64,000 nt of DNA from Circinella minor (taxonomy: Eukaryota > Mucoromycota > Mucoromycetes > Mucorales > Lichtheimiaceae), in NCBI GenBank assembly GCA_016758965.1, contig JAEPRB010000055.1, forward strand, positions 62,001 through 126,000. The letters run 5' to 3'. Below are positions 23,290 through 35,065 of this stretch, piece after piece. The position numbers and the translations under genes are program-made. The first letter of the stretch is position 1. Every line of letters begins with the position of its first letter. The notes beneath the pieces were generated by a model. The model had not been told where the DNA came from and ran no database searches. It saw nothing but the letters and a program-made list of their open reading frames with translations.

Positions 23290-24735
23290 AAAAATTTATA
23301 GCCAATGAGCTCTCCAAATACTGACCATAATACCTGAGATAAGTTGGATGGGCGAAATTGGTGAGTGAGAGAGCTGCCATGTGGGTATAGTGAGAGAGAA
23401 TATTGCATTAGAAATGGTATCTTGCGTTACAGGACAAATTTTACAATCTCGAAGCACTTGTTGCCATACTATCCATTTGCTATCACAGGAGAATAGAAAA
23501 TGGGGTGCAGAGTCGGTTTCAAGATCCCCAAGAGGACAGAGAGCATTGTCAAAACTAGCTGGTAAAGTATGATGGAGGTTGGCGCGACACAAAATTTTGC
23601 TGTGTAGTGTTCTCCATCAGATAAGTGGGATTTTCCACAACTCTAGTAATAGCAGAGAGTTAACGAGTATGCGGATATAAACGAGTAGTACAAAGATGGA
23701 GTGGCTGGTTGTTGATTTTGAGACGATCATATAAAGGTTGTAAATTAACTTGACCAATATAAAAGTCTGCAGAACCCAAAATGGGAGCACCAGGTAACAA
23801 CGTACGAGCAAGAAAAGCTGAAATCAAAACATCGCTAGTATTCAAAGCCCCAAACAACCAAATGATCGTGTTGCGCTAAACATCAAGCGCTGTGCGAGTC
23901 CGAGGTCGTAGTCGATTGGTAGTATCGTCAAACAGATAGGAGACACAAGTAAGGTAGACAAAAATTTGATCGGAACATATGAGGAACCTTCTACAACTTG
24001 AATGACGAAAGAGAGAGGGATACAGAGACAGGTTGCCATGGATGGGTCAGCAATCAGGGTTTCTAATTCAATTTCGTCCATTATTGAAAATAAAGATGAA
24101 ATTGTATGCATGGAACGAGGAGTAGAAGAACGTAAAGAAGAAAAGAGTAAAGAGAGAAGAGGATCAACACAATTAGAAGTAGATATTAAAAAATAAGATA
24201 AAAAGCAAGAAAGAAAAGAGGGAGCAGGAGATGTAAAGGAAAATAAAGAAGAAAGTCATCGAATCTGCATTGCTTGCTGTTGTAGTCTTGAATCCAAAAT
24301 ACCTAAACCACCTATAAATTTGAGTAGTGTGAGTATGTCATATTTAACAGGAGGAAACGTTCTATACATAAGGAACCTAGTCACCAATCCGCGTATACGT
24401 TGATGAAATTGTTTTGAAACTGGAGTAACTCGAAGTACATGCCAAATTTTGGACATAATAAGAGTGTTGATAACAATGCTGCGACCTTGAACAGATAATC
24501 CACGTTGAAGGTGCATGTCGCGTGCAGTCCGTAGTTTTGACCAAAAGACCATCTAAAAAGGCATTCAATTGAGAATTAGTGGAAGTCAAAGGATAAACAA
24601 GGTACCGAACAGCAGATAATTAACGAGAATCATGCTATACATTGATGCCAGCTGATTGTAAAAAATCTTGCCATGCTGTTTGGCAGGCCCCAGTTAAAGA
24701 AATGGCCCCAGTCTTATGATAATTAATCTTGGCAT
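23290..24735 (-). pseudogene. Decayed non-LTR (LINE-type) retrotransposon, 3' part of ORF2
   Basis: Reading the minus strand from 24735 downward, several frames give a reverse-transcriptase C-terminal region: NYHKTGAISLTG, RYLVYPLTST, then after a frame change LQRGLSVQGRSIVINTLIMS and KIWHVLRVT. A zinc-binding-like tail follows near 23590-23300 (CPLGDLETDSAPHFLF, CDSKWIVWQ), as in zf-RVT domains. Stop codons interrupt it (two between NV and LSAVRY, for example) and frames change at least twice. The catalytic part of RT and the endonuclease are missing. This is a typical 5'-truncated, inactive copy. The boundaries are approximate; no target-site duplication could be fixed by eye. Confidence 0.75.
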
Positions 24736-25085
24736 TTGAAGCGGGTTAATTTTTGAAATTTTTTACTTTTTTTTTCTCCCAAAAACTGAAGAAAATAAGA
24801 AATTAACTTACACGTTTTTAAGCATAGGGCTATTCCAGTGGACAGAAGTCCCGAAGGACAGAAGTAACTGGTCCCTAGGCCTGCGCTTGGAGGCGGTGCG
24901 TCACACAACGCATGAGGTCGTCAGCCGAAGCTTCTGACAACATGCTCACAAATTTTAAAATCCAGAAAGAAGCAACATAAATGCTCTTGGTTATCGAGCG
25001 TTGTCTTTCTAAGGATCTAGGATAAAAAAAAAATGGAGCAGGTCCAAAGGACCCACCCCCGATGAATCAGATAAAAAAAAAAGAA
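24736..25085. other. GC-richer island next to the LINE remnant
   Basis: The segment around 24826-24945 is clearly richer in G+C than its neighbours. It contains near-repeats of a GGACAGAAGT word (24840-24849 and 24857-24866, about 17 bp apart). It is followed near 25030-25070 by an A-run and a GGTCCAAAGGACC palindrome. There is no convincing ORF. It could be a short interspersed repeat, an untranslated end of the retroelement or part of another insertion. Confidence 0.35.
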
Positions 25086-27665
25086 ATATTTAAAGTTAGT
25101 CTTCTGCATATGAAAATGACATATATTTTCCATCATCATTCGTTACCAAAAAAAAAACCACAATAATTACTTACTCTGAACAATGTATCGTTTGAAAAGT
25201 AATAAATGGCACTTGTAACCTGTGGTTACAGTAACAAAAATATAGACTGACAACCCACACTTGACCATAAAAAAGAAAACAAATAGCAGATGAAAAGCAT
25301 TCAGCCTATTAAAACAGAATAATCTTGTTAAGCAGAAGAAACATCTTGAAAAAACCCAGGATAGCCTCCGAGTAGTACTACGTAGAAGAAAGAACGAATG
25401 GAAAGAAGAAACAATTCGTCGTTGAACCAGTAGAAATTCGATACAGTGTATGATGATAATTATAAAAGAGAGAGAGTGAAAAGAAAATAATGAAAATTAT
25501 ATTCGACCCTAGGTATTTATATCTTTTACTATTAGCCAAATCATGAGATTGAAAAAACTTTGTTTATGCAATGTTTACATCATTCTTAAGGTCTTTAAAA
25601 AATTATTTTAACAACAGAATTGGACTTTTGACAACAAAAAAAACTACATCGACATCTTCTAGATACGTAACTAGATCTCAACGATAACTTATTGAAAATA
25701 AACGAGACGAGTGTCACTGGATAGGCAACAAGCATATTATTATTTTGGCTACTTTTTTTTAATAGTAACAATATATACATTTCGTTAAAAGTATTAGTAG
25801 AAAGTTTTTGTAAGTCGTGAGAATTAAAACGATTATTTTTATTTTATTTTGCTTTTGTTATTAATGAAAAAAAAAGGACCATTACGTACGTGGTTTAATC
25901 ACTTATTTTGAAAATGATTTATCAGTCCAAGAATGATAAAGTATAATGTAAAAGTGCAAATGCTCGTAATATAAATAAATATCAAACAAATAATAAACTT
26001 GTCAACGTTCTTAAAAGCCAGTGATTTTTAAATGTTATTGACCATACAGCTACTAATTGAATACGTAATAAATAAAAGTTATATGTTTAATAATCGATAT
26101 ATATATATATATATGCCACTATCTTTTTGCTCCTAATATATTTTATTAAAGAAAAAATAATAGTAATGAGGAATGAGGCACCAAAAATATCAATTATTAA
26201 GTTACATGATCTACAGTTCTCCTTTTCAAAATAATTACAGTACGTATGATTATTTTAATACGCCTATATTTTATATTAAGCAAAGCAATGAAAGATATGA
26301 TGAATTGATATTATTATTATTGAGCCTCATTAACATAATAATTGTGACATGTCATATATGTACTGATCTTAAACTGTTAAAACCTTTTCTACATTTTTCC
26401 AGTTCGGTACTTGGATAGATATAAACAGATACTCGGATGAACACATATACAGTAATGTGACGCACTATTTTATAGGTTATACGTATTATTACATCTAAAA
26501 TAGACATGCTCTTCCATCCACTCGATATATATAACCATATTCGTTTTCTTATTCTTCACCAACTTTTTAATTTTTCCATCGTTCCAATACGTTTTATTTG
26601 AATTCGTGTTAAATTTGTTACTTAAAGAAAAAGTTGGCAGTAAAATTGATTTCATTTCTCAATGCATACATATGACGGTTAATATATTTTTGATTTTGGT
26701 AGATCACGTGCCCGCGTTTTTGTGAAACGGCTGGACCCAACGCGTGAAAATTTAAATCAACTCCGCATAGCAATAGCAACCATCCCCGACCATTAATCAT
26801 CACTCCAAAAGGACTTACCATCCCCTAAAAAAATTAATCATCCCTCCATAACTTTTCATCCTTAAGGGAGTATGACGGGATATCATTATGTTAATCAAAG
26901 TGAAGTATGTAATGACTACATGCAGTAATACTAACCCACTAATAGTACCATATTAATGTTACTTTTACCATCTACGTCTACTGCTCTTTATTTTCGTCAA
27001 ACAAAATGATTATATTTGACCAAGCCCGTCTATTTACATGCACTGTGATAACATATTGTAGCTAACTAATTGTACTACCCCTGAAAATAACTTTACTCAA
27101 CCAACTTAATTTTATCATTTCGCATTTGCATACTTATGTTTGCGAGCAAAAAGTTTCTCAAGTTCAAATTAATTGGAGTTTTTACTGCACTGGATTTTTT
27201 GATACTTGATACGTAGATTATATTGAGCTTTCATCTGACGCTACATCATTTTCTAGTGCTACTACTATATACTGTAGGAATACAAGATCAATCAAGACTT
27301 ATACTGTAATTATAAGATATGTCCTATTCAACGTCAATTCCTTTATTAGAACATATTAAGAGTAATAATATATTATATTATACTACACGATTTGTAAGAA
27401 ACTGAAAAAAAAAATGAATACATTGTCAAGCAAGCGATCAAAGTAAAAAAAGGAAGATTAATACGAGATAAAATTATCACTTGTTCTCACATAGGTTGAA
27501 ATTCCTTATTGAAAAAAATACCTACAAACAAGATATTGTAAAAGAGTAGCAGTATGAAAGAAAGGAGGAGTAAAGATAAAAGCCCATAGTAAAATAAAGA
27601 ATTGTTTAATTATTTTCAATCAATCAGTCATATTTATGTGAGGGCTTCTTCTTTACCCTAAGCAG
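25086..27665. other. Gene-poor AT-rich stretch
   Basis: About 2.6 kb with no supported gene. Contains a (TA)n run at about 26097-26115 and an isolated higher-GC patch near 26703-26790. Only short ORFs without splice support were seen. Confidence 0.4.
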
Positions 27666-28790
27666 TTAAGATTCAAGAGAATCTATTTTTTTTTGATAAA
27701 TAATAACATATTAATCATTCCACTATAAGACTCTTTGCATGAAATATATGCCAGCAATTATTCTCTCCACTTTATAAATCTCATATAAACATACATAGAG
27801 TTTCAACTTACCAATTACATCATATGATGCCTCTTCAGCAGCAGTATAACTACTACTAGTAGTACTAACAGCATTATCATCAACGTTGCTATTTTCGATC
27901 GAATGTGGAAAATCGGGAGAGTAATAGTCTGAGAAAGGTTGCTTATCATTTTCTTTTTCATCAATATAATCATCATCACTATCCACTTGTTGTTCACCAA
28001 CGCAATCTTCAGTATTATGATGGTTTAAGGTTCGACAGTAGGAACAATACATGCGACAATGACGGACAAACATGACCATTAATGGATAAGTGTGAGCATC
28101 TGTATATCGTGATAAAGAGCCATTTCTTTTTTCCGCCAAAGTAGGATCATATCCATCAAGTATAATTGTTCCGCTACCTTTGTATATTCCAGCACTATTG
28201 GTTTCCAACCAAACGTGTTGTATTTGTAGAACTGAGCTATTCTTGTTATTATTGTCACTTTTATCAGGAGTCGATGATGATAATGCTTCCTGGTGTTGTT
28301 GCAATACTAGCTCGACTCGTTGTTTAGCAAACTCAGTTGCTTCCTCTTGTTTTTGTATGGGCATACCACAAATAGAAAAAGCAGTACACGAAGAATACTG
28401 ATTACATGTTGTCCATGCCATATATTGTTTGTTTTTAAAACAGATCCCATAACGAAGTGCTTCGCGTCTCACTGACGCTGTTGCGAACAGGACTTCAATA
28501 ACAAGCCATTGTTGCTGTTGCTGATGCTCATATAGTGTTACTGGTTTCAACGAGGAAGATGTCAAAAAGCTCTTATGGCAGAGTCTTCGTGCGCCAGCGA
28601 TTTGGTCCATTCCAAATCTTTCAGCAATAGCTGATATAGCTTCTTCTTCGTTATCAAGATTGTTTTTAAAGTTGAAAAGTAATACTTCGCTAGTTGGTGA
28701 AAATCGCCATTCGGGAAACTCATACACACGCTTTACACCAGGTACTGTTGATGAGGATATAACAGTAGTTGCTGTTGTAGGAATTGACAT
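27666..28790 (-). CDS. Zinc-knuckle protein resembling retroelement ORF1/Gag
   Basis: Mostly one long exon (27812..28790) plus a possible 17-nt last exon (27666..27682), giving 331 aa. Unspliced, the frame runs to 27723 (355 aa). The donor GTAAGT follows codon DVI, and the acceptor AAATAG leads to DSLES-stop. The N-terminal half has an alpha/beta look with a Gln run (about 28520). The C-terminal part holds a CCHC-type knuckle, C-S-Y-C-x4-5-H-H-x4-C (YCSYCRTLNHHNTEDC), then an acidic tail. Proteins with this layout occur beside LINE reverse transcriptases in fungi, but no RT is attached here and the frame is intact over 326 codons. It could be a domesticated Gag-like gene, or the last intact ORF1 of a lost element. 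Function unknown. Confidence 0.55.
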
Positions 28791-31613
28791 TCGTTTTTGT
28801 TAATAATAATAAAAGAACACTAGAAAAAATGGAAAGTTAGAAAAGAAATAAAAAAATAGAGGCTCTCTACAGCTCTTATTTTACTTTTACGTATTGTAGC
28901 ATAGATAATGTTTATGCAACTCGACGGAATAGCTGTACTGCTGAGGTATATAAACAATATATTTATATTTTTACATGGTACAAATCTAATGATAAATTCA
29001 TTGAATGTGCATACAAAATTTAATTCATCATTACTACGTAGACAATCACAACAACAGCTTTAACATAACGTTGTTTTAATTGATAAGAGCTAACTTATTT
29101 TCTATGGTACATAATTTTAGTAATAAGATAAATTAATATCAAAGAATTTAATTCCACTGTGCAAAACACATTCAAATTGTAAACTACTACAATAATATTA
29201 CATTGGGCAGAAGCTCGGAGACATGTATGCTATAGTATTTGTACTGTTTTTTTTTTTTTTGTGGTACAGCAACACTAATTGATTATGGGAGTTAATAGTA
29301 TATAAAACTCAACGTATACCATAATACAGTAGTCTTATGGCAGGACACAATTCATCAGTTTTTGTGCATATTCTATCATCCGAAGGTTCCACTAGATCAC
29401 GCTAAAGAATTACATCATCCTTTATATTTGCAATTAGTAAGGTCATTAGAATTATCTCATTAAATACTTCATAATTTCAACATATGTACAGGATAAAAAT
29501 CTATTTTGGTCATTCACACGCATTATTATATGATAATAACCCATGTTAACCACCACTGTTATTATTGGAAATCACCTCCAACGTTGTCACTTTAGGAACA
29601 GCCTGTTACCATTACCATGAAATGACATGTATGTTATTGGTAGCTTTTATTATTCACGTGGTTTTTGACCTTAAAACGAAATAAAATCATGAATGTTCTG
29701 TATTTATCATACACTTCCAAAACATTATCTGGAACTTACGTATGATAGTCTTCTGACATTTTGATTTTTGGAAGGAGTTCTATTAGTGTTCTGTATAATT
29801 GCAAAACGTCGCCCTGGGTTCTATATTATATATTAACAGCAGCAACAGCAAAAGGCATTACATTAAATATATATAAATATAATACATAAATGACTAATAA
29901 TAAACTAATAATAACTTACAAGAAATTGGTAGTTGTATTATCTTCAGCTTTACTTTTACTTTAGGATATGATAATAACATAAGAACTACTTTAATCTTTA
30001 AAAGCTCAGTTTTATTATATAAAGCTCATGTTCATGGTCTGCTAACATACAAATATCTTTTTTAACGGCACTCGCAGATACTATAAACAGGTATAATGAT
30101 AAATAAAAGGTTAACTTGAGCTTCCTTGAGAGCCCTATTGGTTACATCTGTAGTTTTCATTATTTCGGTCGAACTACCTGGTTTGAGCATACTTACAGAA
30201 CTATTCACAAAAGATTGTCAGCTGTCTTGGGGTATGGCTACAATTTGTAATTATTGATGGATAAATTACAAATGGTTATTGGGGTATGATGATGGCTCAA
30301 GAACGTTGGCAATGTCAAAGTACAGTCGTTTGGCTTTGTTTAATCGTGAATTGAAAGTATGGGCGACACATCAATCCCATAGAATGTCGAGTTTAGATAT
30401 TGTTTACACATATCTATCGTCCAGCAACGGGTATTTTTTTTATCATTACGTATAAAATAAATGAGAACCTCTTCTTTTCTATATGTACATAGGTAATCCC
30501 TTATTTAGCTCTTTACAGCTTATTAAAATGACATTTGGTTCTTATCACATTTAGAATCAAGAATTGTAATGCCTTTGTTAAGTTCATCGTGATTAATGCA
30601 TAGAATGACCTTTTTCAGACGAGTTTAATCATTCATGCTGACTATTAAAACAAGCAATTCCCATTATATATTTATTTAATTAGATGTTATCATGAATTAT
30701 CCGCTCATCAAATTAATCAAAGAATAAAGTCCTCCCGATTTGTTACAATTACCTCTTTCATCATTTTTAACATGTATTTAATATTGTGCTGCTGTCCACT
30801 AATGAATGGATACTTTCTATTCTGCTAATTGACTGCTGCGTAGCACGGTTATCAATGTCAATTGTATTTTTGCTTTGTGAGGTCATTGTGAAATCTTTCT
30901 TATCAAATGACAACAATGATAAAAAAAATAAGAGTTTAGTGACACGGGGCAATTCATGCATCTCTGATTATAATGAGTGTCACAATGATCTCTCCCTATT
31001 CAGTGATTGATCTATTGTCAATATTCCTAAATCTTTATTACTGACATATACAGCTTGCATTGATGTTGATTAATGTGAAAAAAAGCTGTATATAATTCAA
31101 CAATTATTAATTCAATAGATTCACATTACTATAACTGTTTCTGAAAGTATAATATTCATCCTTAGATATTAATAGGGCTATCTGTAACTAATTTCAAAAT
31201 TATTAAAACTCTTCAAATCTTTCTGGATAACATATCTCATACTATAAAAACGATTTTAATTAAATTTTCTTTAGATATCAGTATACCATATACGAAATAT
31301 ATGATAAATATGTATATAAGTAGTGTACGCTGTGGAGAAAAGAGTAGATCATTCGGCTTTGATATAGTATACTAAAGATAATAAAATATTCGAATGGAAC
31401 TACCTAATCAAATAAAATAAAAAATATTGCTCAAATTTCATGTACAAAAACTCAAGGGTTCACAACACACCAATGACAAATGAAAAGGATGTCTATCAAT
31501 CTTTTTTTCTTTCGTTCATCCTAGCACGGTATATCCTGCTATTTTCAATTCCTCACTTGAATACTAACTGGCGATAACGTCAAGAATATTTATTTGCATT
31601 ATTAATTAATATA
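28791..31613. other. Gene-poor AT-rich stretch
   Basis: About 2.8 kb with no firm gene. A polar ORF of about 65-70 codons runs on the plus strand to a stop near 30460 (contains NRELKVWATHQSHRM); it lacks splice or neighbour support and may be an exon remnant. TATA-like strings are common but uninformative at this base composition. Confidence 0.35.
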
Positions 31614-32474
31614 TTACATTTCCTCTAATTCATCATCTGTCAAAAACAAGTCTTCTTCTGGGAAATCGCCTACGGTCACTTTGATAGGTCGAACAAAAGC
31701 ACCATATTTTGCAGGGCAAGTAAAATATTGAGTACCTTGAACACTACCATCATTTTTACCGAAAGGTTCATCATATTGTACACCGACCCACATGCCTGGT
31801 TGAAATTCTGTGGTACCAATAAATCGGATTGTGCCTCGTCTTCGATTCACTGTGTCTTCTGTTAAAGCCACTTCACAACGATCACCGAGTTTCATGTTAG
31901 CTGCAGCACGTTCGTTTTCGTTAGCAAATTGTTCCATTTGTTCCTTTGCTTCATCAGAAAATCGACCCAATTTGTTTCGTTCCTTAAAAGCACGTACTGT
32001 GTCATCTCTTTTAAGATATTCTTCTTCCGTTAATTCGAATTTTTCAACAAGGGATACATCTGTATATTGATTTTTGACTCGATTTGGATTGGTATCGATG
32101 ACATGAAGGCGCATAAAATCCTCAATTGGATAAGAGCCAACCATAAGTTCGTCATTGTCAATAGGTCCAACTAGTGATTCACCTTGGTAAAGACTTAATT
32201 TTTGGGTATCAGCCGGAATGCCGGTAATGGGCTCTAATTTGTACTGTTTTCAAGCATAAGAACGACGATTTAAAAAGTGTCAAAAAAAAACTTTCGTATA
32301 ATGTATATATATTTATATATATTTGCAGTTCAATGAAAAGAGAGAGTAAATAATGAATTGTCAATGTATCATTATTATACATACTTTGAGATCAAGAATA
32401 GTCCATCCTTTATCAAGACGTCTTTCAGCATTAATGTTTTCAGGAGTTGTCACAATGACAGTTACAATGGACAT
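31614..32474 (-). CDS. ALF1: Tubulin-folding cofactor B (TBCB / Alf1)
   Basis: Chaperone that, with cofactor E, handles alpha-tubulin after release from CCT. Exons in transcript order: 32385..32474, 31614..32243, giving 239 aa, the usual TBCB size. The N-terminal ubiquitin-like domain begins MSIVTVIVTTPENI. A charged helical linker follows (EEEYLKRDDTVRAFKERNKLGRF). The CAP-Gly domain sits near residues 150-220 with WVGVQYDEPFGKNDGSVQG and YF.C. The CAP-Gly groove normally binds C-terminal EEY/F motifs such as that of alpha-tubulin. The protein ends DDELEEM; an acidic, methionine-ending tail is typical of TBCB. All frames agree. Confidence 0.93.
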
Positions 32475-32593
32475 GATGTTATTTAATAAGGAGAAGGGAG
32501 TCAAAAAGAAAAGAAGAGGAAGGTGAAAATAAAAAAGAAAGACACACGCACGAGGTTTTGTGTAACATCAAAAAGTCAAATAGTTTATTTGTT

Positions 32594-35065
32594 TTAGACA
32601 TGACGTTCAACCATACTTTGAATCATACCGATAGCTGATGGTTCATATTCCTTCAAAATAACTTGCTCATTCTCAATAACTGTATTACCTTGAACAAATA
32701 CCTTACGAGGTTGTTTGCTACGTAATACAGTTTCTCGAATACTCTCCCAATCTTCAGGTACACTGGTGGCATCCAAATAGAATTCAGTGCCTTGCTTTTC
32801 ATCAGCAGTGGCCTTGTAAATTTGAAGTTTAGCCAAAAAGTCAGCTACGGCAGGGGCACCTACCGATCGAATCTTGGATCGATCCATATTAATTTCTAAA
32901 TTACCATTTTCCATCTTTTCAATAGTAACAAAACCTTGACCTGCTTCCAACATGACATTTAAGATAGCATATCTAGCTTGCATATGTGCTTGACCCCACT
33001 AAACAAATATAAATATGATCAGCATATAGTTAATATTTTTGGGGGGTGTATTATATACAATATTGCCTGATTCTTTACCTTCTTGGCTTTTGGGTCATAA
33101 AATTCCAATCCCATTAAACCAGCTCTAGCCATGTTTAAATACATGACATAAACCACATCTTCAGCTTCTTGTCCTTGGTAACCGAATATATCTAAAATAT
33201 CTTGATGATGGCTCAAAGTTAATGCAATACATTCTGCTCGACATTCTTCATAACTACTTGCTATGGCCTTGAAAATGGAATTAAATGATTGACCAGGCTT
33301 ATACCATGATTGAATAGGTTCATTTGTAAGAGGATTAGTGACGGTCTTGTCAAAGTTGAATTCACCATCGGCTTCTTCATGGAATAATTTTCCGGTACCG
33401 TGACCCAACTCGTGCGTTCCAACTTGAACCTCGAAGGATGGGTTACGATATTTGCGATACAAGTCAAGATCTTCCTGTTTGATAAAAGGGAACTTTTCAT
33501 CGGGTGACTGAGCAGAAATGACATTGCCCAAAGACACATTTTTGGATCCAAGGACTTGCGTAATATTTGTATAGTTGGGAATATTGATACCAGCAGGAAC
33601 ACCACCTGTAGCAAATGCCAAAACTTCGAGTGAAGTGAAATCGGGCTTATTGATAGTTTCACGTTCAAAGGTTGCTGGCCATGGTAACCGAGAAACAAAT
33701 ATGGGTGCTTGATCAACTAAGTTACCGAATTTGATGGTTTGTTCCTTGTTCACCATAGCAACAAAGCCCTCCCACTCAGCTCGAACACCTGAATAAAATT
33801 ATATATTTTTAGCTAAGCGTGAAGATTCACAAGTAAAAAAATCATAATATATTTACCTTGTGGATCACGGTAAGTTTCAATGAATCCGATGTTAGTTTCT
33901 ACATCAGGTCCAATATCCTTTAACCAATGGCGCTGTGATTCCATATGAGCTTCAATAGATCCAGTGGTAAAGGATTCATAGTATGCTTCCAACATGGCGG
34001 TTTGGTGTTCATTAGCACTGTAAGCAGCAGCTTGACGGATATTTTCGGCAATCTTGGTCATTTCTTCTTGGAAGTCACCAAATGTAACTTCGAGTTCCTT
34101 ACCATTACTCAAAGTAAATTTACGGGGTTCGGCAATAGCGGATGATGCTGTCACCAACTTGTATCCTTCTTTTGTCTTAAATACTCTATATAAATTAACA
34201 AATTTTCACCATCGTCATAAGTATACACATTAACTTATCCATTCAATTACCTCACATCCTTTCTTTGTTTTACCTGGTATTCAATGCTTCTATCTTCTGC
34301 TGTTCAAGGAATTCTTGTACAAGACGGATATCAGCTTTTTTCATATCTTGAGTATAATAACCAGAAAGATGCCCATCCTCAGGGAAACCAAGGAGAGTGT
34401 TTTTCTGCACATTATAAACCTCTTGTTTGATTTCTGGTGAAAGTTGGCCACCAGCAGCTTGGACAATCTTTTCCAAATCTTCAGCTGGAATACGAGGAAT
34501 AAACTTCTCATCACCAAATGATTTATAGTTACTCAAGTTACCAAGAAATTGAGCCGAATATTGTAAAAACTGTTCAAAAGATTCTCTTGGCACGTCACTA
34601 AATTGTATTATATGAGTCTATCTTCGCTGTTTTTATATTTATTTTTTTTCTTTGCTTTAAAATGAGTCGAATATAATAGTTTTACCTTTTGGTACCCAGT
34701 TGCTCAACATCAATAAGACCACCAGTCTTCTTATCTTTGAAAATGTCAAGAATCAAATCATAAATGGGAATAGCATTAGGATTGGTTTGAGCAATAATAA
34801 TACGAGTCCCTTCGAAGGAAGCACGCGACATATAATGTGCATAATGTTTTTCACGATTAGAAAGAGAATCGAAAAAAGGTTTTGCTTCAAGAAGAGAATA
34901 AGGTGGGTGTTCGTCAGCAAGATAACGCGATGTAGTAGCCATGGTTGTCGAATAGTTACGTGGGAATATTAAGAAAGAAGAAGGAAAAGCTTTAGCTAAA
35001 AGACGCTTGTTGACAACAGCTTTAATACTACTATGAGTAGGTGCTCGAATTGCGTAAGACAACAT
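32594..35065 (-). CDS. DPP3: Dipeptidyl peptidase III (M49) with a shortened zinc motif
   Basis: Zinc exopeptidase releasing dipeptides from oligopeptide N-termini. Exons in transcript order: 34686..35065, 34274..34597, 33857..34185, 33079..33788, 32594..32998, giving 715 aa. Family blocks: SRASFEGTRI, LLGFPEDGHLSGYY, YRDPQGVRAEWEGFVA, GGVPAGINIPNY, the zinc site and EECRAE (525-530). The zinc site is HELGHG (His470, Glu471, His474) where DPP III normally has HELLGH, a one-residue deletion (see findings). The N-terminus before Met42 is Arg/Lys/Ser-rich with no acidic residue (MLSYAIRAPTHSSIKAVVNK...) and resembles a mitochondrial presequence. Met42 sits in a CAACCATGG context and gives a cytosolic-size enzyme. 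Confidence 0.93.

Noticed and set aside
26173..26821. Short ORFs in the 25-27.6 kb gap
   Set aside because: Hydrophobic, T-rich translations without splice signals or recognisable domains.
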